A stretch of 64,000 bases of DNA from the NCBI GenBank assembly GCA_037127255.1, contig JBANSL010000004.1, forward strand, positions 9,362,001-9,426,000, given 5' to 3'. A model generated the notes under the pieces. It was not told where the DNA came from, searched no databases, and saw nothing but the letters and a program-made list of their open reading frames with translations. The position numbers and the translations under genes were made by a program. Positions 47,137 to 58,022 of this stretch are shown in pieces (position 1 is the first letter of the stretch; every line of letters starts with the position of its first letter). The DNA comes from Persicaria tinctoria. Lineage: Eukaryota; Streptophyta; Magnoliopsida; Caryophyllales; Polygonaceae.

Positions 47137-50100
47137 ATGGCAGTGGAGGCGGCGGAGAGAGAGGCGTTGCTGGACAAGAAGAGTTGGTCATCATGCTCAG
47201 GGTGTAGAGTTGAACTCAGCAAGCAAACTCAACAATCCATCCCTTACAAGAAACTCCTTTCGATTTGGATCATTGTTCTTGCAAGCGGTATCCCATTCCC
47301 TCCCTCCCTCTTTCTCTTTTCGATCTTCTTCTTGTTTTGGATTGTTGATGTGTTTTGAGGTTTGTTAGTTTGATGCGCGCATTGTACCTGATCCAGATGT
47401 AGAGCGTAGGGAAAGGCGAGTACTTTGTATTATGAACTGATCATATTTCCTCTTGATTTACTTGTGCAGCTCTACCTGTTTCGTCGCTCTTCCCCTTTCT
47501 GTATTTCATGGTTAGTAGACGCGATCATGGCATTGATTCTCCCTTTAACTGAAACTGAAAACTCCTCTCACTGTCAATTGGTTTTGCAGATTAGTGATTT
47601 CCACATAGCCAAAAGAGAAGAAGATACAAGTTACTATGCAGGTTATGTAGGTGAGGTTCTATTTTTTCGCGCTGCAACTGCAATGCACAACTGTGAACCA
47701 GATCTCCTTACATTCTCTTGTTTATCTCAAAGGATCTGCGGTGATGCTTGGACGAGGTCTGACTTCAATCCTATGGGGAGTTGTGGCTGATCGATATGGG
47801 CGTAAACCAGTCATTATCATAAGCACTATCAGTGTGTTAGTACTCCAATATATTCGACTCAAATTTGTTCATGATCATCCCTAATCTCCTTGTGTTTACA
47901 GGGTTGTGTTCAATACTTTGTTTGGTTTTAGTGTCAACTTCTGGATGGCTGTCATCACCCGGTTTCTTTTGGGTTGTACGAATGGCGTGTATGGACCGAT
48001 AAAGGTAGTACATAACAGACAATCTAGTCACTCATTTGATATGATGATTCATCTTTTCTTGACTCAAAACTTGTATGATTAAAGGCATATGCAACTGAAC
48101 TCTGCAGAGAAGAACACCAAGCTCTTGCCTTATCAGCAGTAAGTATATATTCTTCGTAACATTTTGCGATTAATATTATGCGAATGTGAAGCAATGATAT
48201 TTCCACATTTGATCTTTTTTTCAGGTATCTACAGCTTGGAGCATAGGACTGATAATCGGGCCTGTTGTTGGAGGTTTCCTCGCTCAGGTAACATTACGAG
48301 TTACATCCCCTCTCGATGCATATCAGATGTCGAAGATTAGTCTACTGATCCTACAAGGTTTCTGTTACTTAGCCTGCAGACAAGTATCCCAACATATTTT
48401 CTAAAGAATCTTTGTTTGGGCGGTTCCCATACCTTCTGCCATGCCTTTGTATATCGCTTTTCGCTTTAGGAGTGAGTATCTCCACATTTTGGCTTGAGGT
48501 CAGTTTCTAGCTTATCTAACCTTTTACAATGTTTATATACTCCATTTGGTATCAAACCACTGACTTGGAAAATTGCGGAAATTTGTTAGGAAACACTGCA
48601 TAAGCACCAGGATTGTTCATACAAGGCCTTGGAATCAGCTACTCGCGGATCATCTCCAAAAGAAGGCTCTAACGAAGCTGAAAGAACGCTGTCAACTTCC
48701 AAAGGAAGCTTACTACAGAACTGGCAACTACTGTCAACTTTTCCGCTTTACTGCGTTTACTCCTTCCATGATGTCGCTTATTCTGAGGTGAACAACGACA
48801 CAGTGTTGAAGTATATGTTAACTGTCAGTCAAGTGTGAGCCAGTGTCACTTCTTTTATGTATCTACTTTGCAGATATTCTCATTGTGGGCTGTCAGTCCA
48901 GAGAGTTTCGGTGGACTAGGCTACTCTACCGAGCATGTAGGCCAGATTCTCTCGGTCACAGGTATGCTAATTGTCGGAGGAATGCACCATTGTCGTGGCC
49001 AAAACGATAGTAGTGGTTCTAGCTGCTCTCGTAGACGGCTTATAAGACCATCTCTAACAGCTTCTCTAAAATTTCTCTAAAATGGAGAAACAAAATACAT
49101 ATTCTTCAAATTATTTTTGATTTAACTCCAACAGGTTCCCATTTCGAAGATTTAGAGAATCATTTAGTTTGGAGAATGTTGCAGATTTAGGGAATCCTCT
49201 CTGTTTTTTCCGCTACTTCTCCATTTTGGAGAATGTGATGGGGGAATCTGTTGGACTAGAAAATACCTTTGTGTGTCTAGCGAATACCACATCACTGGCA
49301 TTACCAGTTGCCTTTGTGTGTCAAAAGAGCAAAACGGTTGGAGATGCTCCAAGGCAATCTAACTAAAGAAATACTTGAAACTAATTTCTGCTTACAAGTT
49401 GCCTTTGTGTCTCAAATTTCAGGCTGTGGCATGTTGCTGTCGCAGTTTGCTTATCCGTTGGTAGAGAGAATCCTTGGACCTGTCAACACAATTCGGATAT
49501 CTAGTGTAAGTCCTGGTCACACACAACTCTTGTTTGGACTCAATCATGTAATGACTTGTTCTACCATACGCAGGCATTGTCGATACCTCTGTTGCAAAGC
49601 TACCCTTTCATTGCACTTCTGTCGGGGCTGACTCTTCAAGTGCTGCTGAATTGCGCGTCTGCACTGAAGAACATTTTCGGCGTATGCACATCTCATCTTT
49701 ACCTCTTCTCCTCCCCTTGCATATTTGATGCCTTAAACCTGCTCATTCGAGACTTTGTGGTATCCGCAGATGACCATTATAACCAGCTTGTTCATTCTAC
49801 AAAACAGGGCTGTGGTAATAAATCCTTCACTTCCATTATAACTAACTTTACAGAATCTTGTTAACATCAGCTGATACAAACAAGCCTACTAACTACAGGA
49901 TCAAGATCAACGAGGAGCCGCAAATGGGATTGCCATGACTGTCATGTCCTTCTCTAAGACCATTGGCCCAGCTTGTGGAGGTGCACTGTAAGTTCTCATC
50001 CGATACGCCTCACTTCTCGGTCTAGTATGAATGCACGACACTCATATACGACTACCATGCTGATCATTTATAGGCTTTCTTGGGCGGAGAAGCGTCAAGG

Positions 50101-50349
50101 TGCTACATTCCTCCCAGGTACATATATATTTCATGTAACACATGTTATAGTATGTGATCACCCTAGTGCACTCAACGTCGGAAAATGGATATATGTACAC
50201 TTGCAGGTAGCCAGATTGTGTTTTTTCTGCTCAATGTGGCTCAGCTTTTGGCATTACTGTTAACATTCAAGCCGTTCCTGGTTGTGCGCGACGAGTCTAG
50301 AAGGAAGGTGGAGGAACTTAACCCTGAACCTAACCCTCAACGTTCTTAG
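47137..50349 (+). CDS. ZIFL1: ZIF1-like major facilitator transporter B, 499 aa
   Basis: Sixteen exons: 47137-47287, 47470-47510, 47590-47650, 47733-47835, 47902-48004, 48085-48138, 48225-48287, 48373-48498, 48590-48787, 48874-48961, 49423-49505, 49574-49681, 49770-49814, 49899-49987, 50074-50117, 50207-50349. Motifs are as in copy [25 protein letters not shown]. Exon 8 here equals exons 8 and 9 of copies A and C's 7 and 8, so one intron has been lost cleanly. One codon is missing in exon 11 relative to the other two copies, and the central loop exon is 5 codons longer than in A. The C terminus has an extra charged tail ([16 protein letters not shown]). Intron 10 (461 bp) carries a MITE-like insert. 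The frame is intact, so the gene is probably functional. Confidence 0.95.
49045..49358. mobile_element. MITE-like insert in ZIFL-B intron 10
   Basis: The left part reads GACCATCTCTAACAGCTTCTC and the right part GGTTGGAGATGCTCC, imperfect inverted complements of the common plant GCATCTCCAAC terminus. The inside is made of repeated ttctctaaa / tttagagaa and ttggagaatg words. No target duplication was identified. It does not touch the splice sites. Confidence 0.5.
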
Positions 50350-51406
50350 GATACTATATGTGATGTATTGGTACTGAACCAAGAAATGTGTAACAATTTT
50401 AAATTTACATTGGAAATATTTCCAAAGGATAATGATGTATTCCAAGCAAGCTACTAGAATAAGAACCTCACCATGGCAGTTAGGCTTAGGCAATGGTACT
50501 GAAATTTCCAGCCCTATAAATGAATCCGATAGTGTCGATGATTTTAGTGATTCATTGGATGTTCGTTCACTTGGTTGAAAGAGAGGCTGCTTTGCACCTG
50601 TTAACAAGAATATAGTCGTCAGGGCTATTATATGAACTGAAAAGCTTGAGCTCGGCTGGAATCGGCTCGAAAAAAGCTCGACTCGAGCTCATTCATTTAC
50701 CTAGACAAGCCGAGCATGAACAAGATTTTAAGCTCGGTTGAAAGCTCGGTTCGTTCGATTTAAGCTCAAATAGCTCGAATTTTATGAAATTTCCTTTAAA
50801 TTAATATGTTATGACCAAGTAAAACTACTTAAAGCTTGATTAACAAAAAAACACCATCTAAAAATCGCACTCAGCTCGGCTCGAACTCATTTAAGAAACT
50901 AACCAAGCTTGAACATGTCAAGCTCGGCTCATTCGCTCGAATAACAACCCTAGTTATGGGATACCATCATACCTTGGCATTGGACCATATATGCAACAAA
51001 AACATGTAGGGTTTTTGCTTTTGTAGAGTCAAGACTCGAGAGTGCTCCATATGAACTCACTGAGATGCTCTTTCTGATGTGTTATTTTTCTTTTATCCCC
51101 ATTTTCCATCATACTTTTCTCTAATGGAATCTAGCTACTATTATATATATACAGTATATAATTCAGTCTATGATTGATGCTTTATAAACACTGCCATCAC
51201 TAGTAAAGGACAAACAAAGTAAGCCATTAAATTCATATGAAAGACATAAAAGAGTTTAGTCCCTCGGTAAAGTGATCCAAGTAGTAAACCACTACCTTTA
51301 AGCTTTCCTTTTCCCTCCTTTAAAAAAGATATACTCCATTGTCTTCACCTTGAGCTGAGTAATCAGTAAACTCTATCGAGCATCTCGGTTTCTTCCTACT
51401 GTATCA
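50350..51406. other. ZIFL-B 3' UTR, a GCTCGG-rich repeat, ZIFL-C promoter
   Basis: The middle part (50640-50955) is a degenerate repeat. The rest shows no gene. A short (TA)n stretch is near 51143. Confidence 0.5.
50640..50955. repeat. Dispersed repeat rich in GCTCGGCTCG words
   Basis: Words such as gagctcggctgg, aagctcgactcgagctc and agctcggctcattcgctcg cluster here and end in AATAACAACCCTAG. This is a widespread kind of plant non-autonomous DNA-transposon remnant. A weaker relative is near 600-830. Confidence 0.6.
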
Positions 51407-54400
51407 ATGGCGGTGGAGGTAAGAGAGGTGTTGTTGGAGAAGGCGTACCACGAGAGCTGCTCAGGCTGTAGAGTGGAGCAGCTCAAGGAAGCTGATCATT
51501 CCATTCCTTACAGGAAACTCTTTTCCATTTGGATCATTGTTCTCTCCAACTGTATGCATTTTCGATCTCTTTATAAGCTTATTTCATTTTATTTATTTGG
51601 TCAGGGAAACCTGTCTTTGAAACTGATGTAGGTGATGCTTTGAACTGTTGTTAACATATAAGCTTGATGGGCTACTCCTCTCATTGTCGAGAAATTGTAT
51701 TATGCGCTGATATTTTTGTGGACTGGCCTGTGCAGCTCTACCCACATTCGTACTCTTTCCGTTCCTGTATTTCATGGTATGTGTTGGTGTCTTGGAAACG
51801 ATATATTGTTACCACTTTACATGTACATACTAAGTTAAGCATAGTCATACGTACCTGGTTTGTCGTTGCAGATTAGGGACTTCCATATTGCTGAAAGAGA
51901 GGAAGATATAAGTTACTATGCAGGTTATGTGGGTCAGTTAAAATTCTCTATCAATCTACTTCTAGAGATGTACCTTTTGTTACTGTCATATATCGACAAC
52001 CAGCAATACTCGCAATCTCTTTTACCTCGCAGGGTCTGCGGTGATGCTTGGGAGAGGTTTGACATCAATACTGTGGGGAGTACTGGCTGATCGTTATGGG
52101 CGGAAACCTGTGATCATCATAAGCACCATCAGTGTGTCCGTACTGCAACCTATTTGAACACTCAATTCCATTTCGCTTCCTTTCAGTAAGGGAAGAAATA
52201 CCAAAATGACATGTACTTATAATTCGGGTTTCCAGGATTGTGTTCAATGCTTTGTTTGGCCTGAGTGTGAACTACTGGATGGCCATCGCCACCAGGTTAA
52301 TGTTGGGTTGTATGAATGGATTGATTGGACCTATGAAGGCCTATACAACCGAATGCTGTCGAGAAGAACACCAAGCTCTCGCCTTGTCAACTGTAAGCTT
52401 GTACCTTCTAACATTCTGCAAATGTGGATGCAAAGCTAAGATCTATAGGCATTTGATTCTTGCAGATAACTACAGCTTGGAGTATAGGGTTGATAATTGG
52501 ACCTGCAATCGGAGGTTTGCTCGCCCAGGTAAACCAACTTGTGTTGCACAATCGTTGCACAACACTTGGTTAAGGTCCCTACCACATTTACTAATGGTGT
52601 ATAGTTTCTGTCATTCAGCCTGCAGACAAGTATCCCAATATATTTCCTAGAGAATCGCTGTTCGGAAGGTCAGTGATCCGGTGCTTTCGAGTTTGCATCT
52701 CACATACTGATGATATGCTCTGATTTGCAGGTTCCCATACTTCTTGCCATGCCTCTGTATTTCGGTTTTCGCTATGGGAGTAAGCTTCTTCACATTTTAT
52801 CTCGAGGTTAGTTCTCCAGCTTTATCTGATCATCTGCAACAGTGTCTGTTATTCCGGCAAACCAATGTATGAACCCAGACCTTTTTTTTTACAATCCTGA
52901 TAGGAAACATTGCATAAGCATTGGGAAACCCGGTCGCAGGATGATTCATACAAGGCCCTGGAGTCTGCAACTTGTGGATCATGTCCAAAAGAAAGCTCAC
53001 AAGGAGACCAAAAAAGAGTGACTACTAGTAATGGAAGCTTGCTAAGGAACCGGTTCCTGATGTCAACCTTTCCGGTTTACTGCATTTTCTCATTCCATGA
53101 CATGGCTTACTCTGAGGTAAATTTCATAACTTTTTGTGCCTTTCGTACATTATTCGATGATGAGTGATGACGATGAGTTCAAGTGAGGATCTGTTTTGCA
53201 GATATTCTCGTTATGGGCCGTTAGTCCGAAGAGCTTTGGGGGACTAGGCTATTCGACTGAGGATGTAGGAGAAGTTCTTTCTGTCACGGGTAAGAATTCG
53301 GTCATCATCTCAAGTATCTTCATAAGATCACAATGCTTCGTGTTGCAAGTTTGCAGACGAATTGGTACGCTGTGAGGCGGAAATAGGGTGCGTTGTTGAT
53401 CACTGATATTTCTTTCTGTCAAACTCCAGGCTTTGGCCTACTGCTGTCCCAATTTTTCGCTTATCCGCATGCACAGAGAATCCTCGGACCTGTCATGACA
53501 ATCCGAATATCTAGTGTAAGTTCTTTGAAGTCCTGGTGATGCTCTACTGTTGGATTTGGTTGTCTAACTAAAATTTCAATCGCACAGGTTTTGTCGGTAC
53601 CTCTGTTGCAGACTTACCCTTTCATAGCACTGTTGTCAGGGTTGAGTCTTCGATTGCTGCTGATTTGTGTGTCGATATTGAAGAATGCTTTCTGTGTAAT
53701 GTCTTCTTTCCGCCTTTCCTTCCAAGTGACTGCAACTGTAAATAGTAATCTCAGTTTCATCAACATATAAGAACAAGATTTGTTCTCATTTGAGGCTTTT
53801 TGTTATGATCAGACATCAATTCTCACCAGTTTGTTCATCCTGCAAAACAAGGCAGTGGTAATCTTTCACTTCCCTGACCATTTTTTAGCGGTACAGTACC
53901 ACTACGAAATCCTCTGTGACGACTAATATGAGCAAGCCATTGACAACAGGACCAAGACCAGAGAGGAGCTGCAAATGGCATTGCTATGACAGTTATGGCT
54001 ATTTCTAAAACTATTGGTCCAGCTTGTGGAGGTGCATTGTAAGTTCATCTAATCCGCTTTCTTCTTCACCGCTCATTCTCCTTCATAACTTTCGACTTAA
54101 GACGATTGCTGGTGTTGTTAATTTACAGGCTTTCTTGGGCAGAGAAGCATCCATACACTTCCTTCCTCCCAGGTACTTGTACTGTCAGAAGTTGTGTTGT
54201 GTTGTGGCTTTTGAATTTTGATCAGTTTGGATTCACTAAACTGTCTGTCACAGATTTGTTTGTTCTCACATAAGTGCAGGTTGTCAAATGGTGTATTCCG
54301 TGCTCAGTGTCACTGTGCTTGTGGGTTTAATGTTAACCTTCAAACCATTCCTGGTTGTGCGCGATGAGTCTACAAGGAACCAAGAAGCCAACCCGGAATC

Positions 54401-54425
54401 AGCGGATGTACCTCAAGGTTCTTAA
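51407..54425 (+). CDS. ZIFL1: ZIF1-like major facilitator transporter C, 504 aa
   Basis: Sixteen exons: 51407-51551, 51736-51776, 51872-51932, 52033-52135, 52236-52392, 52466-52528, 52619-52668, 52731-52806, 52904-53116, 53202-53289, 53430-53515, 53588-53695, 53813-53857, 53950-54038, 54129-54172, 54280-54425. Motifs: CSGC (Cys18, Cys21), [20 protein letters not shown]. Exon 5 joins the sequence that copies A and B have as exons 5 and 6 ([20 protein letters not shown]), so a different intron has been lost here. Its central loop exon is the longest of the three (71 codons versus 61 and 66). The C-terminal tail is [22 protein letters not shown]. The frame is intact. Confidence 0.95.
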
Positions 54426-54904
54426 GGAGGATTGACACTAGTATTAGGTTTACTTCTGCAAACAGCTTAGCATGAAATGGACCATTTTGCTCCCTAACTA
54501 GACCTGATCATTACCAGCTTGGTCGGGCATGGCAGGGTGATCTAGCCCCACCCGCTCGTTCTTCCAAAGGCTTTTCAAATAAAAATAAAAACTTTCATAA
54601 TCTACCTGAATGAATAAATAAATATTAGGGTTTTCCCATCATCATCTTGAGTTCTGAATTTTACAGCATAAATGAAGAATCCTTCCTCAAATATAGTACT
54701 TCCATAATGAAAGAGCTGAAACAGCTTGAAACTTGAAAGTACTAGCTGTTAACAATGGTGTTGTTAGGAATAACCAATATATTCCAATTTTTTCTTCTAG
54801 CTGCCATTACTATCAAACTATATGTAAGCCCGTACTCCTGGACCAGTAACTAAATTCAAGTTTATTATATCATCTCTGAGCTTTAAGAGAAAATCAGACC
54901 TTGG
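54426..54904. other. Spacer between convergent ZIFL-C and SDHAF1 genes
   Basis: Likely holds the 3' UTRs of both genes. A short CG-rich remnant (54505-54562) resembles the CCCG/GGGT dispersed repeat type. No further gene is seen. Confidence 0.45.
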
Positions 54905-55177
54905 TTATGATCCAGGATTTCTGACCTTCCAAGAGGACAAGCTGACAGTGTTTGGCCCTTTAAGTTGATCTAGCTGCTTCTTACCAAGCCGCAACAGGTA
55001 TTCAACGTAGAGGAAGTTCTTCCTATCAACTTCCTTTGCATTGCGTCGAAACTCAACTTGAACAAGCGATTCAATCTGTTGTCTTTCTTCGGGTGACTTT
55101 GAACGGGCTGCTCGCAAAAAGCTTCTGTATAAGCTGAGCACTTGTTTCTGCATCCCAGAAAGCCGTGGAGCTCCCAT
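54905..55177 (-). CDS. SDHAF1: LYR-motif protein, succinate dehydrogenase assembly factor 1 type
   Basis: The 90-aa protein starts MGAPRLSGMQKQVLSLYRSFLRAARS. The LYR tripeptide lies at residues 16-18, followed by an Arg-rich helix, and VEFRRNAKEVDRKNF (residues 41-55), features shared with plant SDHAF1 homologues. SDHAF1 acts in the mitochondrial matrix, where LYR proteins receive Fe-S clusters from the HSC20/HSPA9 system and deliver them to the iron-sulfur subunit SDH2 of complex II. The length fits. The ATG at 55175-55177 gives the family N terminus. An acceptor (TTGTGCAG, plus 55277) lies about 100 bp upstream, and the leader region beyond is a copy of the SUVH leader, so transcription may start near 56.2 kb. 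The gene converges on ZIFL-C. Confidence 0.9.
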   Translation of the reverse strand: MGAPRLSGMQKQVLSLYRSFLRAARSKSPEERQQIESLVQVEFRRNAKEVDRKNFLYVEYLLRLGKKQLDQLKGPNTVSLSSWKVRNPGS

Positions 55178-55416
55178 GGCATCGACGTCACGCTCAACCC
55201 TTCACTTCAATGTTGCACCGATTAAGCTAGCACAACTGTGGACTGAAAATTGATCACCATAGAACTATTCATTTCGCTGCACAAAAAGATGAATTATCTG
55301 CATTAGAAAGGATAAAAACAGCCCAAAGACAGCGATCATATGCATTCAATGAAATAACGAAATAAGCCATGTGGCTTGAAATAAAATGCCACACCATAGG
55401 AGTAAATCAACGACGA

Positions 55417-56265
55417 CTGCAAAACAATGCCCCTAGATTCATCTAATGTGGCTGCAGCAGGTACAGAATTGACCCCAACGCCCTTCTGTATCCAAATCTT
55501 GTTCCAATACAAATGCTATAAGCAAATACAGACACAATTCAGTAGCTTAACAGTTAACACCAAACCCTACAGTTGTCCACCCTTCCAAATTACACACAAC
55601 CAGCAAAACTATGCAAATCATGAATAATCATACCACTGGGTGAAAAAGCAACTCTTACAATTAAAAAGTTTTCCCAATTACTACGTAGCAAACAACCAAT
55701 TGACCAACAGAGCCCCATTTATATCCATTTGAATAAACTCGAGAAATGAAGATCTGCTTTACCTCCACAAATCGCTTGAAACTGAATAGAAAATTGGAGA
55801 TCCGAATTGATAACTCAACACCTGCGAAGTAACGCCAATAGAGCAAATCAATTACCACCGAAGGCAAAGATCAACAAAAATAAGCACGTTTCTATACAAA
55901 GGAAATTAAAGGGGAAAGTATGAGGCTCGATATCGCATCAAACACAACAACAAACGCTTCACCGAAAGTTTCGGCTAGAAGCACAGATCAGAGAAAGAGC
56001 CATCTCTTTACAGATGTGAAAACTTCCAAATTCTCCGAGAATAGCGATGAAAGTTGAGGGATAACGGAGATAGATCCACAAAGTGAGGGGCGAAGGCATC
56101 AGTTAGGAAGGCTTGTAGAACAATTACCTGCAAATCGGCTAGGCTTAATTGCAGAGGGAGGGAGAAAGAGAGACGACGAGAGGGGAGAGGGAGTAGCAGA
56201 CTAGAAGAACGTTGGATTTGGATGTTAACCTGTTTCTCAATTTCTTGTGCAGTGATAGACGACGA
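55417..56265 (-). pseudogene. Duplicated SUVH 5' end: start of CDS, 5'-UTR intron, leader and promoter
   Basis: The stretch aligns along its length with 4745-5575: the first codons (tctaatgt, acagaatt, gacccc.acgccctt), the acceptor region (gctataagca.ataca), the intron, the donor (caattacctgcaaatc) and the GA-rich leader, ending in cctgtttctcaatt. The ATG is destroyed in the copy (ttccatat became ttctgtat). The donor GTAATT is conserved at 56127. The copy is in the correct orientation to serve as the leader of SDHAF1. It can be called a SUVH pseudogene fragment or a captured promoter. Confidence 0.82.
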
Positions 56266-56917
56266 CGATGGGGGTAGAGCCGTAAAGATTGTTTCCGGTT
56301 CACTGAACCTTAAATATTGTGAACCGGCCTGGTTCAGGGTTTGACGAAATACTAGACAACACTCATGTCAGGTAAATCGAGAGACCGACAGAATTGGTAA
56401 ACGGACTGCTCCTCATGGTACAAGCAAACAAAAGTGTTAAAAATAAGGATTCGGTTCCAAGTTGAGCATAACAACCAAAAGTTCAGCACATGAAAAAGTC
56501 GCAGAAGACTCCGGAATTACTGTGAATAGCGAGATCACAGGGAAGAGTGGAAGACACTAAGCTTCCACGACGTCTCACCGTCGGAATTGATAACTCAACA
56601 CCCCCAAGTCGGGAGGTGCTCGAGCACCCCCTGGGCCCTGACTCCGCCCCTGCCACCACCACCCCCACTTCATGGATCTCCACCACATCACCACACCAAC
56701 CCCCCTCCCACCACCAAATTCCTGTGATTTCGGTCGCCCAACCCGAACATCAACCAACCTCTAATGAGGTCACGAATCTCTCCGAGCTCAGGAATCTCAT
56801 CTTCAACTGAGGAATTTCACCCCCTTCAACTCCCCATATCCTCTCTATACCACGTCTTTTCTTCCCCTCCACCACTACGCCAGCCTTCATCACCTCGTTC
56901 TCAACAGCTTCATCGGG

Positions 56918-57140
56918 AGGACTACACTATCTCCACCGACATCCTTGGGCTTGCAAGGACGTTTCTTGCAAGGCAAGGACCAAGTCCTTGTCTAACAAGG
57001 AAGGGAGAAAAAAAATACACTGTATATAGTTATAAACAATTATATTTTATATATTTTGAACTCCTCGATTCTAATCGAGACTTGAACCCCTCGATTTCAA
57101 GCCACATCGAGGACTACACTATCTCCACCGACATCCTTGG
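56918..57140. repeat. 31-bp perfect direct repeat
   Basis: The sequence beginning aggactacactatctccacc occurs at 56918-56948 and again at 57110-57140, 192 bp apart, with no mismatch seen. Confidence 0.9.
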
Positions 57141-57180
57141 TTGTGGTTGTGCTTAACCACTAAACTACTAAAGATACTTG
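57060..57180 (-). repeat. SINE-like, tRNA-derived sequence
   Basis: Read on the minus strand, TAGTTTAGTGGTTAAGCAC is a good A-box, and after about 65 bases GGGTTCAAGTCTCG is a good B-box. This is the usual head of a plant SINE. A TA-rich tail follows. The 31-bp direct repeat overlaps its middle. Confidence 0.55.
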
Positions 57181-58022
57181 TATACTATTTCTAATTTTTT
57201 TTATACACATTGAACTACAATATTCTTTTTTTTTTGGGTTGTGGTGGGTGACAGCCCAGTGTCGCCCACTCTTGGATTCGCCCCTAGAACCAATGACGTT
57301 CCCCCACCTAGATGAGAGATCTTCGGAAGTCACGAACACTACCATGATCCTTTCAATTTCCCTGGTCTGGGATTTCATATTATTATCTTGATTAAAAAAA
57401 GGGGTTGTTATTGACACGACCAAAATTTCGCCAACGCACAGCCGAGCCCTTGAGTCGAGGGCTGGAGACGACAACATCTTTACCAACACCGACATCCAGT
57501 GTCGATAAACACCAATACAGTGCAAGACTCACCTGACCTATTGCAACCCTGCAAACTTATACCGGCCAGCTTGCCGACTCTTCATGTCGGTGTCGACAAA
57601 CACCTTGTCGATTCCTCATGTCGGTGTTAGCAACTTAGCCCCTATGCAAAACTCAACCCAGCACTAGCAACCCACCTGTCGACTTCGAGTTTTAACGGCT
57701 CTGAAAGCCGGAGTTTTTTTGATCTTATTGTGCGTTTGGCAAGATTAAACCATGCTGATAGCAAACCGTTTTTCTTTTTAAAAAAAAAAACATTTTTATA
57801 CCACTCGTAATTTGAATCGGAAAAAAAACCGATAATATGAGATAATGGGGCCCCATAACTCTGCAGGTTCAAAACCTGCATTGACACTGAACTGTCTTGG
57901 AGGGAGATCTCTTGTTCCTTTCGGAAGTTGAAATTAGGGTTTATACTTGCCCTCATTCCTCCTCTTTTTCCTTTCCCGCTCCTGAATTGCTGTGGCATTT
58001 GAGCAGTGATCAATTAGGGGAA

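Larger units (their letters stand above)
56266..57896. other. Intergenic between SDHAF1 leader and SUN gene, with SINE-like repeat
   Basis: No gene is supported. The Pro/Ser-rich frames at 56.5-56.8 kb come from CCACC-rich DNA and are not convincing. A 31-bp direct repeat and a minus-strand SINE-like sequence lie at 56.9-57.2 kb. Confidence 0.4.

Noticed and set aside
56547..57156. Small protein-coding gene upstream of SUN
   Set aside because: The Pro/Ser/Thr-rich frames have no start context, no domain, and run through a SINE-like repeat.
57897..58022. Upstream in-frame start for the SUN protein
   Set aside because: The frame is open, but [22 protein letters not shown] from 58023 matches the conserved plant SUN1/SUN2 N terminus, and the 42 extra residues look like translated leader.
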